A DNA stretch of 64,000 nt from Syngnathus acus (lineage: Eukaryota; Chordata; Actinopteri; Syngnathiformes; Syngnathidae): the NCBI RefSeq assembly GCF_901709675.1, contig NC_051108.1, forward strand, positions 1,364,001 to 1,428,000, written 5' to 3'. Below are positions 1 to 11,471 of the stretch, one piece after another (the stretch's first letter is position 1; every line of letters starts with the position of its first letter). Under the pieces are notes generated by a model that was given only the letters and a program-made list of their open reading frames with translations, did no database searches and was not told where the DNA came from. The position numbers were made by a program, and so were the translations under genes.

Positions 1-633
1 CTCAACAGTCAGAAAAAGAACAAAAGCAAATATGAAGGAGGAGGGAAAGGAAAAAAAGAGCCAATGTCGTCTGAAAAACAAACACCTTGTGCTCATCTTT
101 CATAAAAGATAAATAAACAATTAAATGGGGCAATAATTAGCGACAAGTGGATTAAACCAACTTGTGATGCGCTTCTTTCACTTGCGGGCCTGTTCCTAAT
201 CTATTGTCCCGACCTGTTTCGAGGAATCAACCTGTTTCAAGGAATGAGGCATTTATTGCAGGCTGGTGGCGGAGGAGGGGGCGAGAATTTTGGGGCGGGA
301 AATCCTGAGCAAACATGGCGTGTTTGAATTTGCGTGGGCGCCGTGATCTCGGGCGAAGATGGTGTGGGCGACTTCACAGGCACCTGTCCGTCTCAAGATA
401 AGATAAATTGCTTGTTCCCAAGTTACTGATGACACGGCAACTCTTTCAAATATGCGCCACTGTGTACCCCCAAATTATTTTTGTGGGGAGGGGGGTCTCC
501 TTGGACTCCAGAGCAAGAAACAAGATGGCCGCCCCCCCTACTTGAGCACAAAACCACAAAACCTCACAGTCAACTTATCAGAGTTCAACACTTGGCCTGT
601 GTGATGCTTTCGCTTGTCTGCAGAGCGGTGGAG

Positions 634-662
634 GTGTGTGTGTGCATGTGTGTGTGTGTGTG
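634..662. repeat. (TG)n microsatellite
   Basis: TG dinucleotide tract interrupted once by CA. It is one of several similar tracts in the first 3 kb, typical of teleost non-coding DNA. Confidence 0.9.
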
Positions 663-921
663 AGGAGCGCAGCCGTGCCAAAGCGAGATAAGAAGTTGCG
701 GGATTGTAAAAGAGACAGCCAAGCAGATGGATGGGGAGAAGTCGAGTGCGGCCGTGGTATTGTTTGGCACGGCGCTATTTTCTTAGGAGGCAGCAGAAGA
801 ACTCATCAAAATTCACAAATTCTTCCAAATTAGCCTTTTGAGTCCCAATTTGGGTTCGATCGGAGAAAATCGCAAGCAGTCAGTCCGGGGAAGATCCAAA
901 ATGAGCCAGATGGAAGACGGA

Positions 922-961
922 GCACTTTTTTTGGTGGGTCTGCACTTTTTTTGGTGGGTCT
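922..961. repeat. 20-bp unit duplicated in tandem
   Basis: The unit beginning GCACTTTTTTTGG and ending GGTCT (20 bases) occurs twice with no mismatch. Each copy contains a T7 run. It looks like a recent tandem duplication by replication slippage. Confidence 0.9.
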
Positions 962-1833
962 GCTCATGCATTTGGACTGCACGGAATAAATCCTGCAAGC
1001 CTTATCCGCTGGCCACGTACCATCTGCCGTGTTTGCGACTTTTATCAGGGAGGCCGTTAGACGAGGAATTCCCACTTCCTCACACCTTCCTTTTGGAGGC
1101 AGGAGCTACTGAAAACAAGTCTCTTTTGAATTGCAAGTCAGGGTGAGGAGGAACACAACACAATACGCACAACACACAACTCACCTCTTCTCCCATCATT
1201 TCATCTTTCCGTCCGGCGGCGCTCAGCAGTGGACCAGAGTGCGCGGCGGAAAAGAGAAGCGGGCGTTATGCAAAAAAAATAAATAATCAGGTGACAAGTT
1301 GACGTCATCAAACAGGCAGAAGAAAGAGGCAGGCCGGAGAGCCTCACGTGGCGAGCTCGGACATTGCAGACGGAAATTTCAGGCCGCAACAACGAGGCGC
1401 TCTAGTCAAGCGAGCGGGCTAACGGATTTCCACCTGTTAGCGGCAATTAGCTGATGGAGTTCCACCTGCCCTAAACGGGCCTCACCCCCAGATAAGTTCT
1501 TGGAAGCCGCCACTTGAGGAATGTCTTTGACTGGGTCCTATTGTCGGCGGGGACGACAGACAGACACTATTGTTCTGCTGCTTTGACCCACATCCCTTGA
1601 ATTTCTCGCTAAAGAGGCCACATTCTTCACGAGAAAAACTCCACCCTTCCTGGGCCCAAACCACACACATAAACACGCAGCGACACACACGTGGATAACG
1701 CTGCTGCTGCTGCTACTGCTGTCGAGCGTCAACAAAGTTTCGTTACGAGCAGAGATGAACTTGTATGTGTTGCTCCTGAATCATTTGGTGGCAGATGTTT
1801 CTGGGATTGCAAAACAGGAAACACAGGTCTTGA

Positions 1834-1868
1834 TACACACACACACACACACACACTCACACACACAA
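1834..1868. repeat. (CA)n microsatellite
   Basis: CA dinucleotide tract with one CT interruption near its right end. Confidence 0.9.
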
Positions 1869-2239
1869 CATAAGCGCATTCGTTCAATTTAGAATGAAAA
1901 GTCGACTTTTGTCATACCAGTCAGGCCTCTTCTGATGCCCACAAATAGTGTGTGTGCGTGAGTGTGCGACAGTGACTCATCCAGACAAACAGGTACCAGA
2001 GGCAAAACAGAAGAATGGTGAGCACTGATGTGAAGCGGCACGACAACGATATCATGTTTACGTAGACACACGCAAAGTACAGGTGGCAAAAGTACTAGTT
2101 GCGACACCTAGATGCTATTCATTAGCCCGTCTATGGCGTTTCCCATGATGTGTTAGCGTTAAGCTAGCAGACTGTACATTAACACAAGTTACTGTATTTG
2201 TAAAGTATTTGTACTTTGTTACATCACACCACAAGATGA

Positions 2240-2258
2240 GACACACACACACACACAC
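2240..2258. repeat. (CA)n microsatellite
   Basis: Short, pure AC/CA tract in the gene-free left flank. Confidence 0.85.
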
Positions 2259-2584
2259 TTGTTCTGTGAGCAGCAGGCAAGTGTGAACTTGCACGCTGTC
2301 CTGTGATGACGCACGCACGCACGTATCCATCCGCACAAACTGGTCAAGCAGGACCACATGGTAGCTGCTGTTGTTGTGGAGCAACAAATGGGTCGACATC
2401 AAGTTGAAGCACGGCTCGGACAGAATCACTTCTTCAAACATATTTTCTTTCCATTTGAACATGAAATCAACTTATTGTAAGCATGTGAGCCTTTAAGAGG
2501 CGGGGTCTAATTGGGTGGGATGCGGCGAACCGCAATAAACAAATCAAGGGCCCGCTTTGCAACTTGACAATGTCTTGCATGGCA

Positions 2585-2613
2585 GTGTGTGTGTGTGTGT
2601 GTGTGTGCGTGTG
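2585..2613. repeat. (TG)n microsatellite
   Basis: TG dinucleotide tract with one CG interruption near its right end. Confidence 0.9.
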
Positions 2614-3928
2614 CGCGGAACCGGATGTAGCCGCTGCGCAAACATCATCATGCTTCTATAGCGCATGTTTGCACAAGAGATGAAGCAACAAAAGGGGAAA
2701 AAAAAAAAAATGGAGGCAAAAGTCACATCTGATAAACATCTCAAAGCGACATTGAACTTGGCTGAATCTTTTCTTTTCTGACTTTCCTTTCCTTTTTATT
2801 TTTTTTTTTACAAATAGAAAGATGAATGGACACGTCGAATGCAAAACTATGCAAATCAGATGCAAAGACTGAGTCAGCATTTTGGTGAAAATTTCCCACC
2901 TGGCTCCGAGTCGGTGGAGTAAATAAAAGAGCAGTCGGCGTGTTTCCACCGCATGCTTTTTGACTTCAACTCTTGGGTCGCATTATTAGGTACACCTGAA
3001 CATCTCAAGCAGCACTCCAAACAGGTGCTGCGAGTCGTTTATGATGAAAACAGAGTTTGACAGCAACGTGTGACGACTGATAATGTTCTGTTTGTTTTCA
3101 AGTCCAAAAGACCCTCATGCCATCAGCTCAGGTTCTCTCTCAAATCCAGCAGGCCCCAGAGGAACAACAACAAAGGCAAAAGCATCTCCGGTTTTTCTCG
3201 TGGGAACCTCTTGGAGGGAGCTATGTGGTTCCGTGAGCCGGGACAATTGGAATCCCGTTTTTCCGGGTCCGGACTCACTCCCCGTTTGTCGGCGAAGGCG
3301 GCGTGTCACGACTCGCGCCGGCGTTGGGAAAGTCTTCCTGCTCAGCTGGATCCTTTGGGGTTTGGTCCACATTTTATCACCATGAAGCAATTTAGAAATG
3401 TTTTGATGAGATACAGCAACACAAAAATAAAGTATGGTCCAAATTCTGGGACGGACAAACCACGGTGACCCGATGCTGCCGTGACATCACTCAGAGTGGA
3501 CAGGAAGTGAAGGACATCAGCTGAGCTTGTGCCGCTTCCGCGTGATGATGCAATGGCGACTCTCAAAATTGAGATGTTGCTTTAGGAGCTTCCAAGTGAG
3601 ACTAGAAGAGTTCTCAAAAACAACTTTTGCTTCATTGCGCATACTCGGCCAAAAAGTGAATTTATGTCGGCTTCCAAAGGAACAAATTGAGTTCCCCATC
3701 GCTGTTGGAGCAAACAAAGAACACAGTTTGACATTAGCCACGTTTCCATGCAAAAAAGGGATATTCTCTTTCAATGAGCTTTACACCTTTTTTTTTTTTT
3801 TTTTTACGCTACACTTCCCCCTCCAGACGACAACTTCCTCAGTGTTTTCACTACTACGAGTGCCAGAGTTGTTTTGCAACACAAAAGAGGAAGGGAAATG
3901 TGTCAGTCATTCTGTTGTGATGCAACGA

Positions 3929-3954
3929 GGGGAGGGGGGGGGGGGGGTGGGGGG
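3929..3954 (+). repeat. Long G tract, G-quadruplex capable
   Basis: Guanine-rich run broken only by single A and T bases, with one uninterrupted stretch of about 14 G. It could fold as a G-quadruplex and is a likely site of polymerase slippage or base-count error. Confidence 0.8.
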
Positions 3955-6253
3955 CAATCGCGCACACGTTCAGAAACTATTTTCAACTTGAGGGCTAACA
4001 ATTGTGTACGGCTCGCAACTGGGTTGCCGTGGGTAACCGGAGGTCGCCATGCGGAGGGAGGGTTACACAGCCGGCCACCTTGCTGCTATTTGCATCTGGG
4101 AAATTTGCAAGTCAAATATTTCCGTGCCTGCGCCAGGGGAGAGCCGGTATGCATGCAGGAGCAGGAACGCACCAATGTCAAGGCGGGCTCCGGCTCTGTG
4201 TGACGTGCGTGGGTCAGGTTGAGCGCTGACCCCGGGTGACCTCAGCCAGGGCAGCATCAGAGCGCTCTACTTTCCCTTTTGCTTTGGTCTGAGGAGACCC
4301 GTTGTATTTTGCCAGCGGCAACCCCCCCCCCCACCCCGAGGTAAAAATGGAGACGGACACGCGCGAGTGAAGCCCAAACTGAAAAGGGCTTGTTGACAAC
4401 AGCAACAGCCGTCACGAGCCCACATTGTCGGCGTGCCCGCCAGACTTGGACCGAGAACGGCGGGAAGGCCACCTGTGCCGCAGGTGCAAGTAGCGCGCTA
4501 TGTCTGTTAGCGCTTCAATGGTGTTTCACATATTATGTTAGCATTGAGCTAGCAAGCCTTAATTAGACAAAATTGCGCATTGTTGGAGAGAGAAATAAAC
4601 AGTTTGGAGAGAAACTACACTTTCTTTTTCTGGAGTTTTTTGGGCTGGAGGGGGGGGGCGGTGGTACAAAATGCAAGGGCAGCATTTTTCAGGTTCAGGA
4701 GGGCGATCATTATCATGTTGTTGTTCCAGAGGGAGTGGTGCCTTTGCTGTCATTTCGGGGGCTGCAAACCAAGTAGGGGAGGGGGAGGAGAGGGGGTCTG
4801 TTTGGAGTGTCAATATTTACTGTGTGTGCACGTGTGTGCGTAACGATGAGCATGAATGCAAGTCAAACGTCACACAGGACAAGTACAATTTGAATGCTGG
4901 GAAACTAATGTTTGTTTTAACTATTGGCTATGAATTGCACAAAGAAAAAAAAAATCTTCAGTCCAGCCAGAAGGTTCACTTGCATGAATAAACTCATTAA
5001 TTTAAGTTTGTATGCCTCCAATGTCATTTTGGAGTGTGAGCTACAATATGAAATTATTCAGAAATGTAATTCATAATTGGTAACCATTTATTAGAGTACT
5101 TTCAGTATTCGCTGCAAACAAAGGACATAATGAATGGCAATTCTTATTGATTTAAATTCAGACTATTTCGGTTTTGGAAAAATAACTTTTCTCGGGTCGG
5201 TTTGACCCACGGGTAGAAGAGTGCAAGATAAGTGACCAAGAAACTGCTTCTCTATCGTGTTCCTTATTTGCATTGAAAATTAGGAATGCAAACAGAGTGT
5301 GTAGATTAAGAAAATTTGGTCTCGCCTTCAACTCTTCATTATTTTGACATTTTAACCTGCTTCTTTTTTTCCCATTCTTTGAGGGGCAATAATGTTTTCA
5401 CGCCACTTTGCTGCCACCTAGCGGCCACTTGCTACACAACACTATTGAAAAAACGTTTCAAGTTTAATTGCACAGGAACAACATACAATAATTCTTAATA
5501 CAGATTGTTTTTCTTTTTTCAAATTATGGCAAACGTATCAAAATAAAATTGAGGCCTTGTCCTAATAATGGCCTTGCGTGGTACATAAAAATAAAAGTTC
5601 AGACAATACACATTATTTTATATATTAAATATAATAAATTTTATTTTTTTATGTGGGATATACATACTACATAATTGTGGGAAATTTTAAATAACATTTT
5701 CAAATAAATGTGAAGTCTTTTCTCTCTCGGGGGTCAAAGTGGGCACATCATTGATTTGATCAAATGCCATCGTGCTAGTTGATGTCGTGGAATGCCAGGT
5801 AGATTGGCAAAGCAGGTTATTCGAGAATGGTTTTTGCCAGGCACTTTAAGGAAGGGCTTGTAAGTCGTGAAAGTCTTGCAGCATTACAAAAGTGCAATTC
5901 TCCTTCCTGTTGTCTTTTTTTAGTTTGCATATCGCTTCCTGGAAACTTTACTTTTGACATTTGTCATCAGGCTGATGAGTGAATGTTTTTCACGGGGGAA
6001 AGCACTTCACTCAAGTCTCGAGACAACCGCTAAGTAAGTCTTTTTCCTTTTGTCCTTGATTTTTAAATGAAGCTAGAACGGTATTCTCAGTTTATAGTGA
6101 CATTATATAAAGAAATGAACTTTTAAGGTATGACAATATACCTAAAATGCCACAAAACTAAAGAAAAGGCTATGGTTGGACATTTTCATATACAGAGTCA
6201 TTATTTGATATAGTGTACTCTACTTGCGAGTATTACAACGATGAAGCGTTGCT

Positions 6254-6263
6254 CTTCCGGAAG
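6254..6263. promoter_or_regulatory. Palindromic ETS-type site
   Basis: CTTCCGGAAG is a perfect palindrome containing ETS cores on both strands. It lies about 35 bases upstream of an ATG at 6299. Such sites are common in TATA-less promoters of housekeeping genes, and this is the main reason to suspect a promoter here. Binding is inferred only. Confidence 0.45.
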
Positions 6264-6298
6264 ACACGTTATTGACACACAAAAAAAAAAAGAAAAAG

Positions 6299-7309
6299 AT
6301 GGCGGCTGAGCAGGAGCTTCAAGTGAGTCAGGTCATTCAATCGAGATTTGTTTGAATGTGCATAATTATGATGCGCTTTTCGTATTGCGTAAATTGCAAA
6401 GTGACTTTGTCACTTTTCTTTTGAGCTTTCTGTCGAATGTGTCGATGAGCCGCACGGACGTCCCGGAATCGTCGTGTATGGAGAGTTAACGTGGGATTTG
6501 GTGAGAGAAGTTTTTCACGTGGTACATAAATGCTGAGTATCGATAACTACCGAGCAGTATAGTAAGCTGTGCATAGAAATTTGAATTTGACATTATACTC
6601 TTTAGTCCAGCACTATTTCTTATTGTTAAAATTGTAAAATGTTAACTGTTGCTATGCTAAGTTAGCATGTCGGGGAGGGGATTTTGAACGGGAGTTTGTA
6701 TCGTTTTCATCGGGCACCATTTCGAATGAGATTTGATTGAAAATGTGAACAGTTGAGATTTTGAGGACAGAAAGTGATAAGGCCGATAGAAAATCTCACA
6801 TCATGCTTTTTGGTGAGCTGCAACAAAATGATGCAACTTGATCTTTTCCGTTTGTGTTTACAAAAGGCCATTGCTCCGAGAGTAGCCGATGGACACAACA
6901 GCAGGTTGTCCTCAGTAATTGACGACATCACGCGAATATCCAAAATGCTGGAAACTAACTGCGTGTCCCTTTTTGCAGCTCGGTGGTCTGTTTTCACCGC
7001 CCTGCCCAAACGCACGATGACAACAACATAAACCATCGACACGACTGGTATGGTGTGAAAAATAGTCAATAAATATATATAAAATATTTACTATATCAAT
7101 GTAAAAATAATAAAATATAAATCAATATAAATGAATACTCAAATTGTGTCTCCGACTTGCAGCAAGCGCAATAAATCACAATTTCACATATAATCGAAAC
7201 GACACTGCCAATCAATAAAATGCAACAGGTCTGTTTTTTGTTTTACAGCGTGCAGGAGGACGGCCAAGTGGAGGCCGACGAGCGCGACTACAAAGACGGC
7301 ACCTTATAA
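6299..7309 (+). CDS. Possible small multi-exon gene, product unknown
   Basis: A phase-consistent but weak exon chain can be drawn: 6299-6322 (starts MAAEQELQ), 6426-6500, 6867-6904, 6979-7047 and 7249-7309 (ends KDGTL then TAA). The donors are GTGAGT, GTGAGA, GTTGTC and GTATGG; the acceptors end GAG, AAG, CAG and CAG. The joined product would be about 88 residues, acidic at its C terminus, with no domain I recognise. A short DDNNI stretch faintly recalls the acidic tail of the KEOPS subunit GON7, but that is not enough to name it. In favour of a real gene are the ETS palindrome just upstream and a gene-like position tail-to-tail with mtfr2. Against it are the lack of family similarity and the weak GTTGTC donor. 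Confidence 0.25.
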
Positions 7310-7742
7310 CCTATAAGACTTAAACGTCTGAGATGTTTTAGTGTTACAAATGCACCTTCTTTATATACGAAATGCCATTATTTACATTTCAAGCTCATGT
7401 AAAAGCTAGTAGGAGAGAAATGATTAGTTTCTTTGGAAAAAGACTGAGTTGATGTAGCACTTATTTAAATCTTTAAATTAAAACTGTTCCATATGTGAAA
7501 ATGAACGCAAGACTCGTATCTCAGCGCTCTACTCAACAAACACGACAACTGAATGCTAACCGAACACTTTTTTATTTTACATATGTAACTTTTTTAATAA
7601 ACTGAACAAAACTAAGACAGCAGGTGCATGGAAGATCCCGTCAATGTGTGCGCGCTTGCGGGCCGAGAATGAATTCAGAAGAATTTGTACCGACCTTTCG
7701 CAATCCTCCTCAAGGATTCCGAAAGGAAAGACTTCAATTGCA
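7310..7742. other. Convergent 3' ends: candidate gene (+) and mtfr2 (-)
   Basis: AT-rich non-coding sequence between the stop of the candidate plus-strand gene and the mtfr2 stop. The mtfr2 3' UTR should occupy its right part, ending past the minus-strand signal at 7571-7576. A plus-strand ATTAAA near 7477 could end the candidate gene. No other gene is seen. Confidence 0.5.
7571..7576 (-). other. Polyadenylation signal of mtfr2
   Basis: AATAAA on the minus strand, about 170 bases past the mtfr2 stop codon. It gives a short 3' UTR, in keeping with the compact genome. Confidence 0.6.
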
Positions 7743-9192
7743 TCACAAGTGGAGAAACGTCTGGCTGCGTCGAGGGTGGTGGACCATCTGCAACATTTTA
7801 GTCAATACGTTACACACTGTAGATGATTATTGCAATACTTTCTTTGAAACCTATTTGATTAAAAAAAAAAAAAAAACGCAGCTGGACAAACCTTGGGTGT
7901 GTCGGGACTTCCGAAAGGCGAGCTTTCCAGAGAATTCTCTTTATCTGAGAGATTGTGGCGATGCTGCGCAAACTTTCTCTTGAGCGCCTCGGCAATCAGA
8001 GAGGCCGGGTCCTTGGGGGGGGTGGCCCGGCCCCCTCTGCTACGCCTCCTCGGAACCGGCGTACCCCCCGGTGACCTGCAACCGGAAAAAAAGTCTGCTT
8101 GACTTTAAGTTCTTCTCACGGAGGGCGTCTGTGGTGAGAACGGACCTCTCGACAGATCGCAACTTGACTTGATTCAAGTCTTTGAGCACATCCAACAATG
8201 AAGGCAGGCTGGGAACGGCTTGGATCCGTTTCTTGTCCGCGTCCTTCCCGCCGCACTTGCGCCGTTGGATCAACTCGGTTACTGACGACGCGGCGGGACA
8301 TGGCGACGGCAGAGGAGGTGGCGGCGGGGGCGCGCAGCGAGGTGTGGATGTGAGAGCCGCCGCCGGGATGGGCGACATCAACGGCGTTCCGGCTGCTTTA
8401 TGGGACTCGGAGAGACCTAAGTGTTATTAACAGAATGAGCAGAGAAGGTCCCCAACAAAGCTGACAATACTAAAGAGAGCCCGCGAGTATTGGCGTAAGT
8501 TTTATATGTGTAGCTTTTCGGCGTACCCGAAGTGGCAGTGACGAGAGTGGCGATCTGAGCTCGCAACTTGAGCAGCTCGCTCTCCAGCGCCGAGATCTTC
8601 TGCAGGGCTTCCGGCTGCATCTGTCGGGCCCCCGTCGGTCGCTGCCTCGCGGGCGTCTTCGCGGGTAGATGATGCCTAAAAACAAGCAAGAGGTCAGCAA
8701 GCGGAGCTGCTTGTTTGCAATAGGGCATTCCTACCTGCTCTTGGCGAAACCGTCCGCTTCGTCTTCAAGTACCCACAGGACGTCAGCGAACGATGGGATG
8801 GCGGGCGCTTCCGTGGGGAGGTCGACATATCCGTGCGGTCTGGAGGTGGTCAGCGGGACCTGATGCGGGAGGAAGTGGTAAGGGGTTTATGATAGCATAC
8901 AAGGTACAAGACTTTGGAAAAGTGGATGAACTACCTGAAAATAGACCCGTGGTGCAGGATTCAGAGGCAGGTTGGAGCCGATCATCCTCACCATGCTGCG
9001 GTATTGGCCACACAGCCGACTGTCCCACACTGGAACAAGCTGCATCAAAATCACACCACGGGACGATTTAATAATAACAACAACATTCATTTACGAGTAA
9101 TATTAACTAGCAAAAGTCACCATTTCTGGAGGGACTCCAAAATAGTCCAGCACCATGCGCAACACTTCCAGTGCATCCTCAAGCAAAGACAT
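7743..9192 (-). CDS. mtfr2: Mitochondrial fission regulator 2-like protein
   Basis: Seven coding exons read 9192-9121, 9039-8935, 8859-8735, 8675-8527, 8416-8146, 8075-7892 and 7787-7743, with all phases consistent, giving 316 residues. MTFR proteins associate with mitochondria and promote fission or govern mitochondrial distribution. Seen here: an N-terminal conserved block (GVPPEM, then YRSMVRMIGSNLPL), PSFADVLWV, the coiled-coil ALQKISALESELLKLRAQI, a proline-rich stretch with seven prolines, LLDVLKDLNQVKLRSVERS, and a tail with SDKEN and ESSPFGSPDTP. The tail and the start MSLLEDALEVL fit MTFR2 better than MTFR1 or MTFR1L. Intron 5 is only 70 bases. The start is the ATG opening this conserved block. 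The gene is divergent from armc1. MTFR1 is the main alternative name. Confidence 0.88.
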
Positions 9193-9820
9193 CGCAGCTC
9201 AGGTTTCTGCTCACAGCAATGAGGGAAAACTTAACGCCTTAAACTTACGCAAGAAACAGGAAATATACAAAGATACAAAACTCACCGTGTGTTCTTCCTT
9301 TGGTGACGACGTCCCCCGTTAGCCTTTGTTCAAAACCTTCATTTTTCATTAGAGTATACGTATTTGCTTCAACCAAAAATGAAATAAAACTTTGCCTCAC
9401 GCTCGTTCGGTTCACTGCGGAAGTTTTCGACAATCAAATTAAACGTTCATGTAGTATAAACGATTTTGGTTGGTCGAGACTGCGGGAGCCAATAGAACGA
9501 GCCGATGTTGCAGAATGGTGCCGCTTTTGACCAATCGCCTGTCACCACTAACCCCCCAGTCGTGTCCACGAGCTTCGTTAACCCTGGGTAAGAAAACGTG
9601 AAAAAAGTCCAATTTAAGTCTTCTTATAAGACTAACATAAGGCCACCCGTATTCGCGTTATAATTACGAATATTGTAATACGCTTTTGTACCAGTGTATG
9701 CAAAGTCGTTAGCTTTGTTAGTTAGCCACATCGCGCTCGCTTAGCATTTGACAGCAGTTCATTAACATATGTGCAAATGCGAATGGTGGACGACTGAAGT
9801 GTCTCTAAAGGTGTTTGGAA
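9193..9820. promoter_or_regulatory. Shared divergent promoter region of mtfr2 and armc1
   Basis: The two start codons face away from each other across 628 bases, which must hold both 5' UTRs and both promoters. Two CCAAT boxes are visible on the plus strand at 9489-9493 and 9531-9535, and no clear TATA box is seen. Untranslated first exons may exist within it. This arrangement implies shared regulation of two mitochondrial proteins. Confidence 0.65.
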
Positions 9821-11020
9821 ATGATGGACGCGTTGTCGGTGGTGAGCCAGTTGCGGGATCTGGCCTCGGAGCCCCAGAACCGAGAGGCGATCGTGCAGGA
9901 CCAAGGCTGCCTCCCCGGGCTGGTCCTCTTTCTGGATCACCAGAGCCCCCAAGTGCTGCTCGCCACTCTCCAAGTGCGCCTCTTTGAAAAACCGCTACTT
10001 GTACGAATAAATGTCACTACAAGGACATGTCAGTAGCTCCTACTTTCCTCCTTGCAGACCCTCCGCTACGTGGCCGAGTTGTCCCCCAACATTCCCACCA
10101 TGAAGAACGAGCTGGGGATGATGGTGAGCCTGGAGAACCTTACGACGAGGTGAAGAATGTAGTGCGACTTGGATCGTTTTATACCGTATTTGTGAAACAT
10201 GGTCTTTCTTCGCGTAGGGATGAGTTGTCTGTCGACATCAGGGATTTGGCGAAGGAGGTGTACGGAATTCTCTCGGCGCCTCCTCTTCCTGCCCATCGCA
10301 CACCTGAGAGGGAAAGGAGAAAAAAGTCACAGTTCTTCCTGAATTCGTCCAACAAGAAGGCCAAGTGTGTCACCTTGCACATTCAGGGCCTGGACAGCGC
10401 TGTGAGTCCCACATCGCAGTCGGCAACGTTTGGGCGGCTGCCCGATGACAAAGGCGTGTTTGTGACGTAGGACCAGCGTGGCCTGTGCGAGGAGGCTCTG
10501 CTGAAGGTGCGAGGCGTGATCAGCTTCACTTTTCAAATGACCTCCAAGAGATGCACCGTGCGCATTCGCTCCGATTTGCCCACCGAGGTGACGACGCTTC
10601 AGGGATAACACGGCTTCGCTCGGGATGCTTTTAATGGACTCATGATTTTTTTTTTTTGTACTTTGGCAGAATCTGGCCTCGGCCATCGCCGCCACCAAGG
10701 TGTTGACTGCCCAACAGGTGGTGAAGAACGAGGCGGGAGATGAGGTCAGTTTTTTTTTTTTTTTTTTTATCGTTGGTGCAAGCAAAAGTGCTCAGTTCTT
10801 TTGCTTGTCCTCCTACCTGGTTCAGGTCTTCATCCCCCTGAGCGCCTCGGGAGCGGCGGCGGCGCCACGCGACTCGGCCCTGCCGGACTACCTCCCCGAA
10901 GACGAAGAGGAGAAGCCGGAGGAGGCGCGTGCCGTGTCGCGGGCCGCCGCCAAGGACGACGCCAGCGGCAGCTGGCTCAACGCCGCCGCCGGTTTCCTCA
11001 GCAGGACCTTCTACTGGTGA
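9821..11020 (+). CDS. armc1: Armadillo repeat-containing protein 1
   Basis: Six coding exons: 9821-9973, 10058-10149, 10218-10401, 10471-10587, 10670-10744 and 10826-11020, in phase, giving 271 residues (human ARMC1 has 282). The N-terminal part is an armadillo-like helical region ([31 protein letters not shown]). The middle has the ferredoxin-like fold related to heavy-metal-associated domains ([28 protein letters not shown]) but lacks the metal-binding CxxC. The C terminus is the conserved LPDYLPEDE and [12 protein letters not shown]1 is found at mitochondria and in the cytosol, and is reported to bind MTFR proteins, MIRO and DNAJC11. Two ATGs lie in tandem at 9821 and 9824. Fish carry armc1 and armc1l copies, and I cannot tell which this is. 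Confidence 0.93.
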
Positions 11021-11336
11021 CGGCCGCCTCGCCTCACCAATTTCCTGTGGACTGCTGAAAGGCGCAAACATTATTCCATGAACGCCTTTTGATGTTTCCA
11101 AAGGCTTGAAAAGTGTGCGCTTAGTTCATGTAAATATTTTGCTTTCATTATGATCATTTCAACATTCAAGCTTTTCTTTCAAGTGTCTTTTCTTGTGCAT
11201 TTCATCACCTCGTTTGCTGAGAGCGCCTTCCTTCCTTCCCTCAAAAAGAACTGGTGCGTTGGTAGCACGCTTAGGTTTTGCGGACGGACATCCGCACCCC
11301 GATTAATTGTCACGGTCATGTTCAACTTGGAAAAAC

Positions 11337-11342
11337 AATAAA
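11337..11342 (+). other. Polyadenylation signal of armc1
   Basis: AATAAA about 315 bases after the armc1 stop codon, near the end of its 3' UTR. Confidence 0.75.
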
Positions 11343-11465
11343 GGCCCCACCTCAAATGAACAATTAATGAAGAGTGAGATGTTTGCATATTTCATTCAGA
11401 TGCAACGGAAATCAAAACAAGTTGGAAAACAAGGAGCAAACAGAAAAGGTAACATGTCCAAGAGA

Positions 11466-11471
11466 TTTATT
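11466..11471 (-). other. Polyadenylation signal of map7
   Basis: AATAAA on the minus strand, about 800 bases past the inferred map7 stop. Confidence 0.65.

Larger units (their letters stand above)
1..6240. other. Left flank without a recognised gene
   Basis: No exon chain or known protein could be read on either strand here. The stretch holds four dinucleotide microsatellites, a 20-bp tandem duplication, a long G tract, poly(T) runs and AT-rich sequence. An open frame at 3070-3468 (+) has no recognisable domain and no convincing splice partners. It could be intergenic or part of a long intron of a gene outside the window. A CTCF-like core lies at 5411-5424 on the minus strand. Confidence 0.6.

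Noticed and set aside
3070-3468. A 132-codon open frame (+), overlapped by other frames
   Set aside because: No known domain, no stable frame preference and no convincing splice partners; it reads as chance open sequence in GC-richer DNA.
7743-9192. Naming the fission regulator mtfr1 because it adjoins armc1
   Set aside because: The SDKEN...ESSPFGSPDTP tail and the MSLLEDALEVL start match MTFR2, as does linkage to map7.
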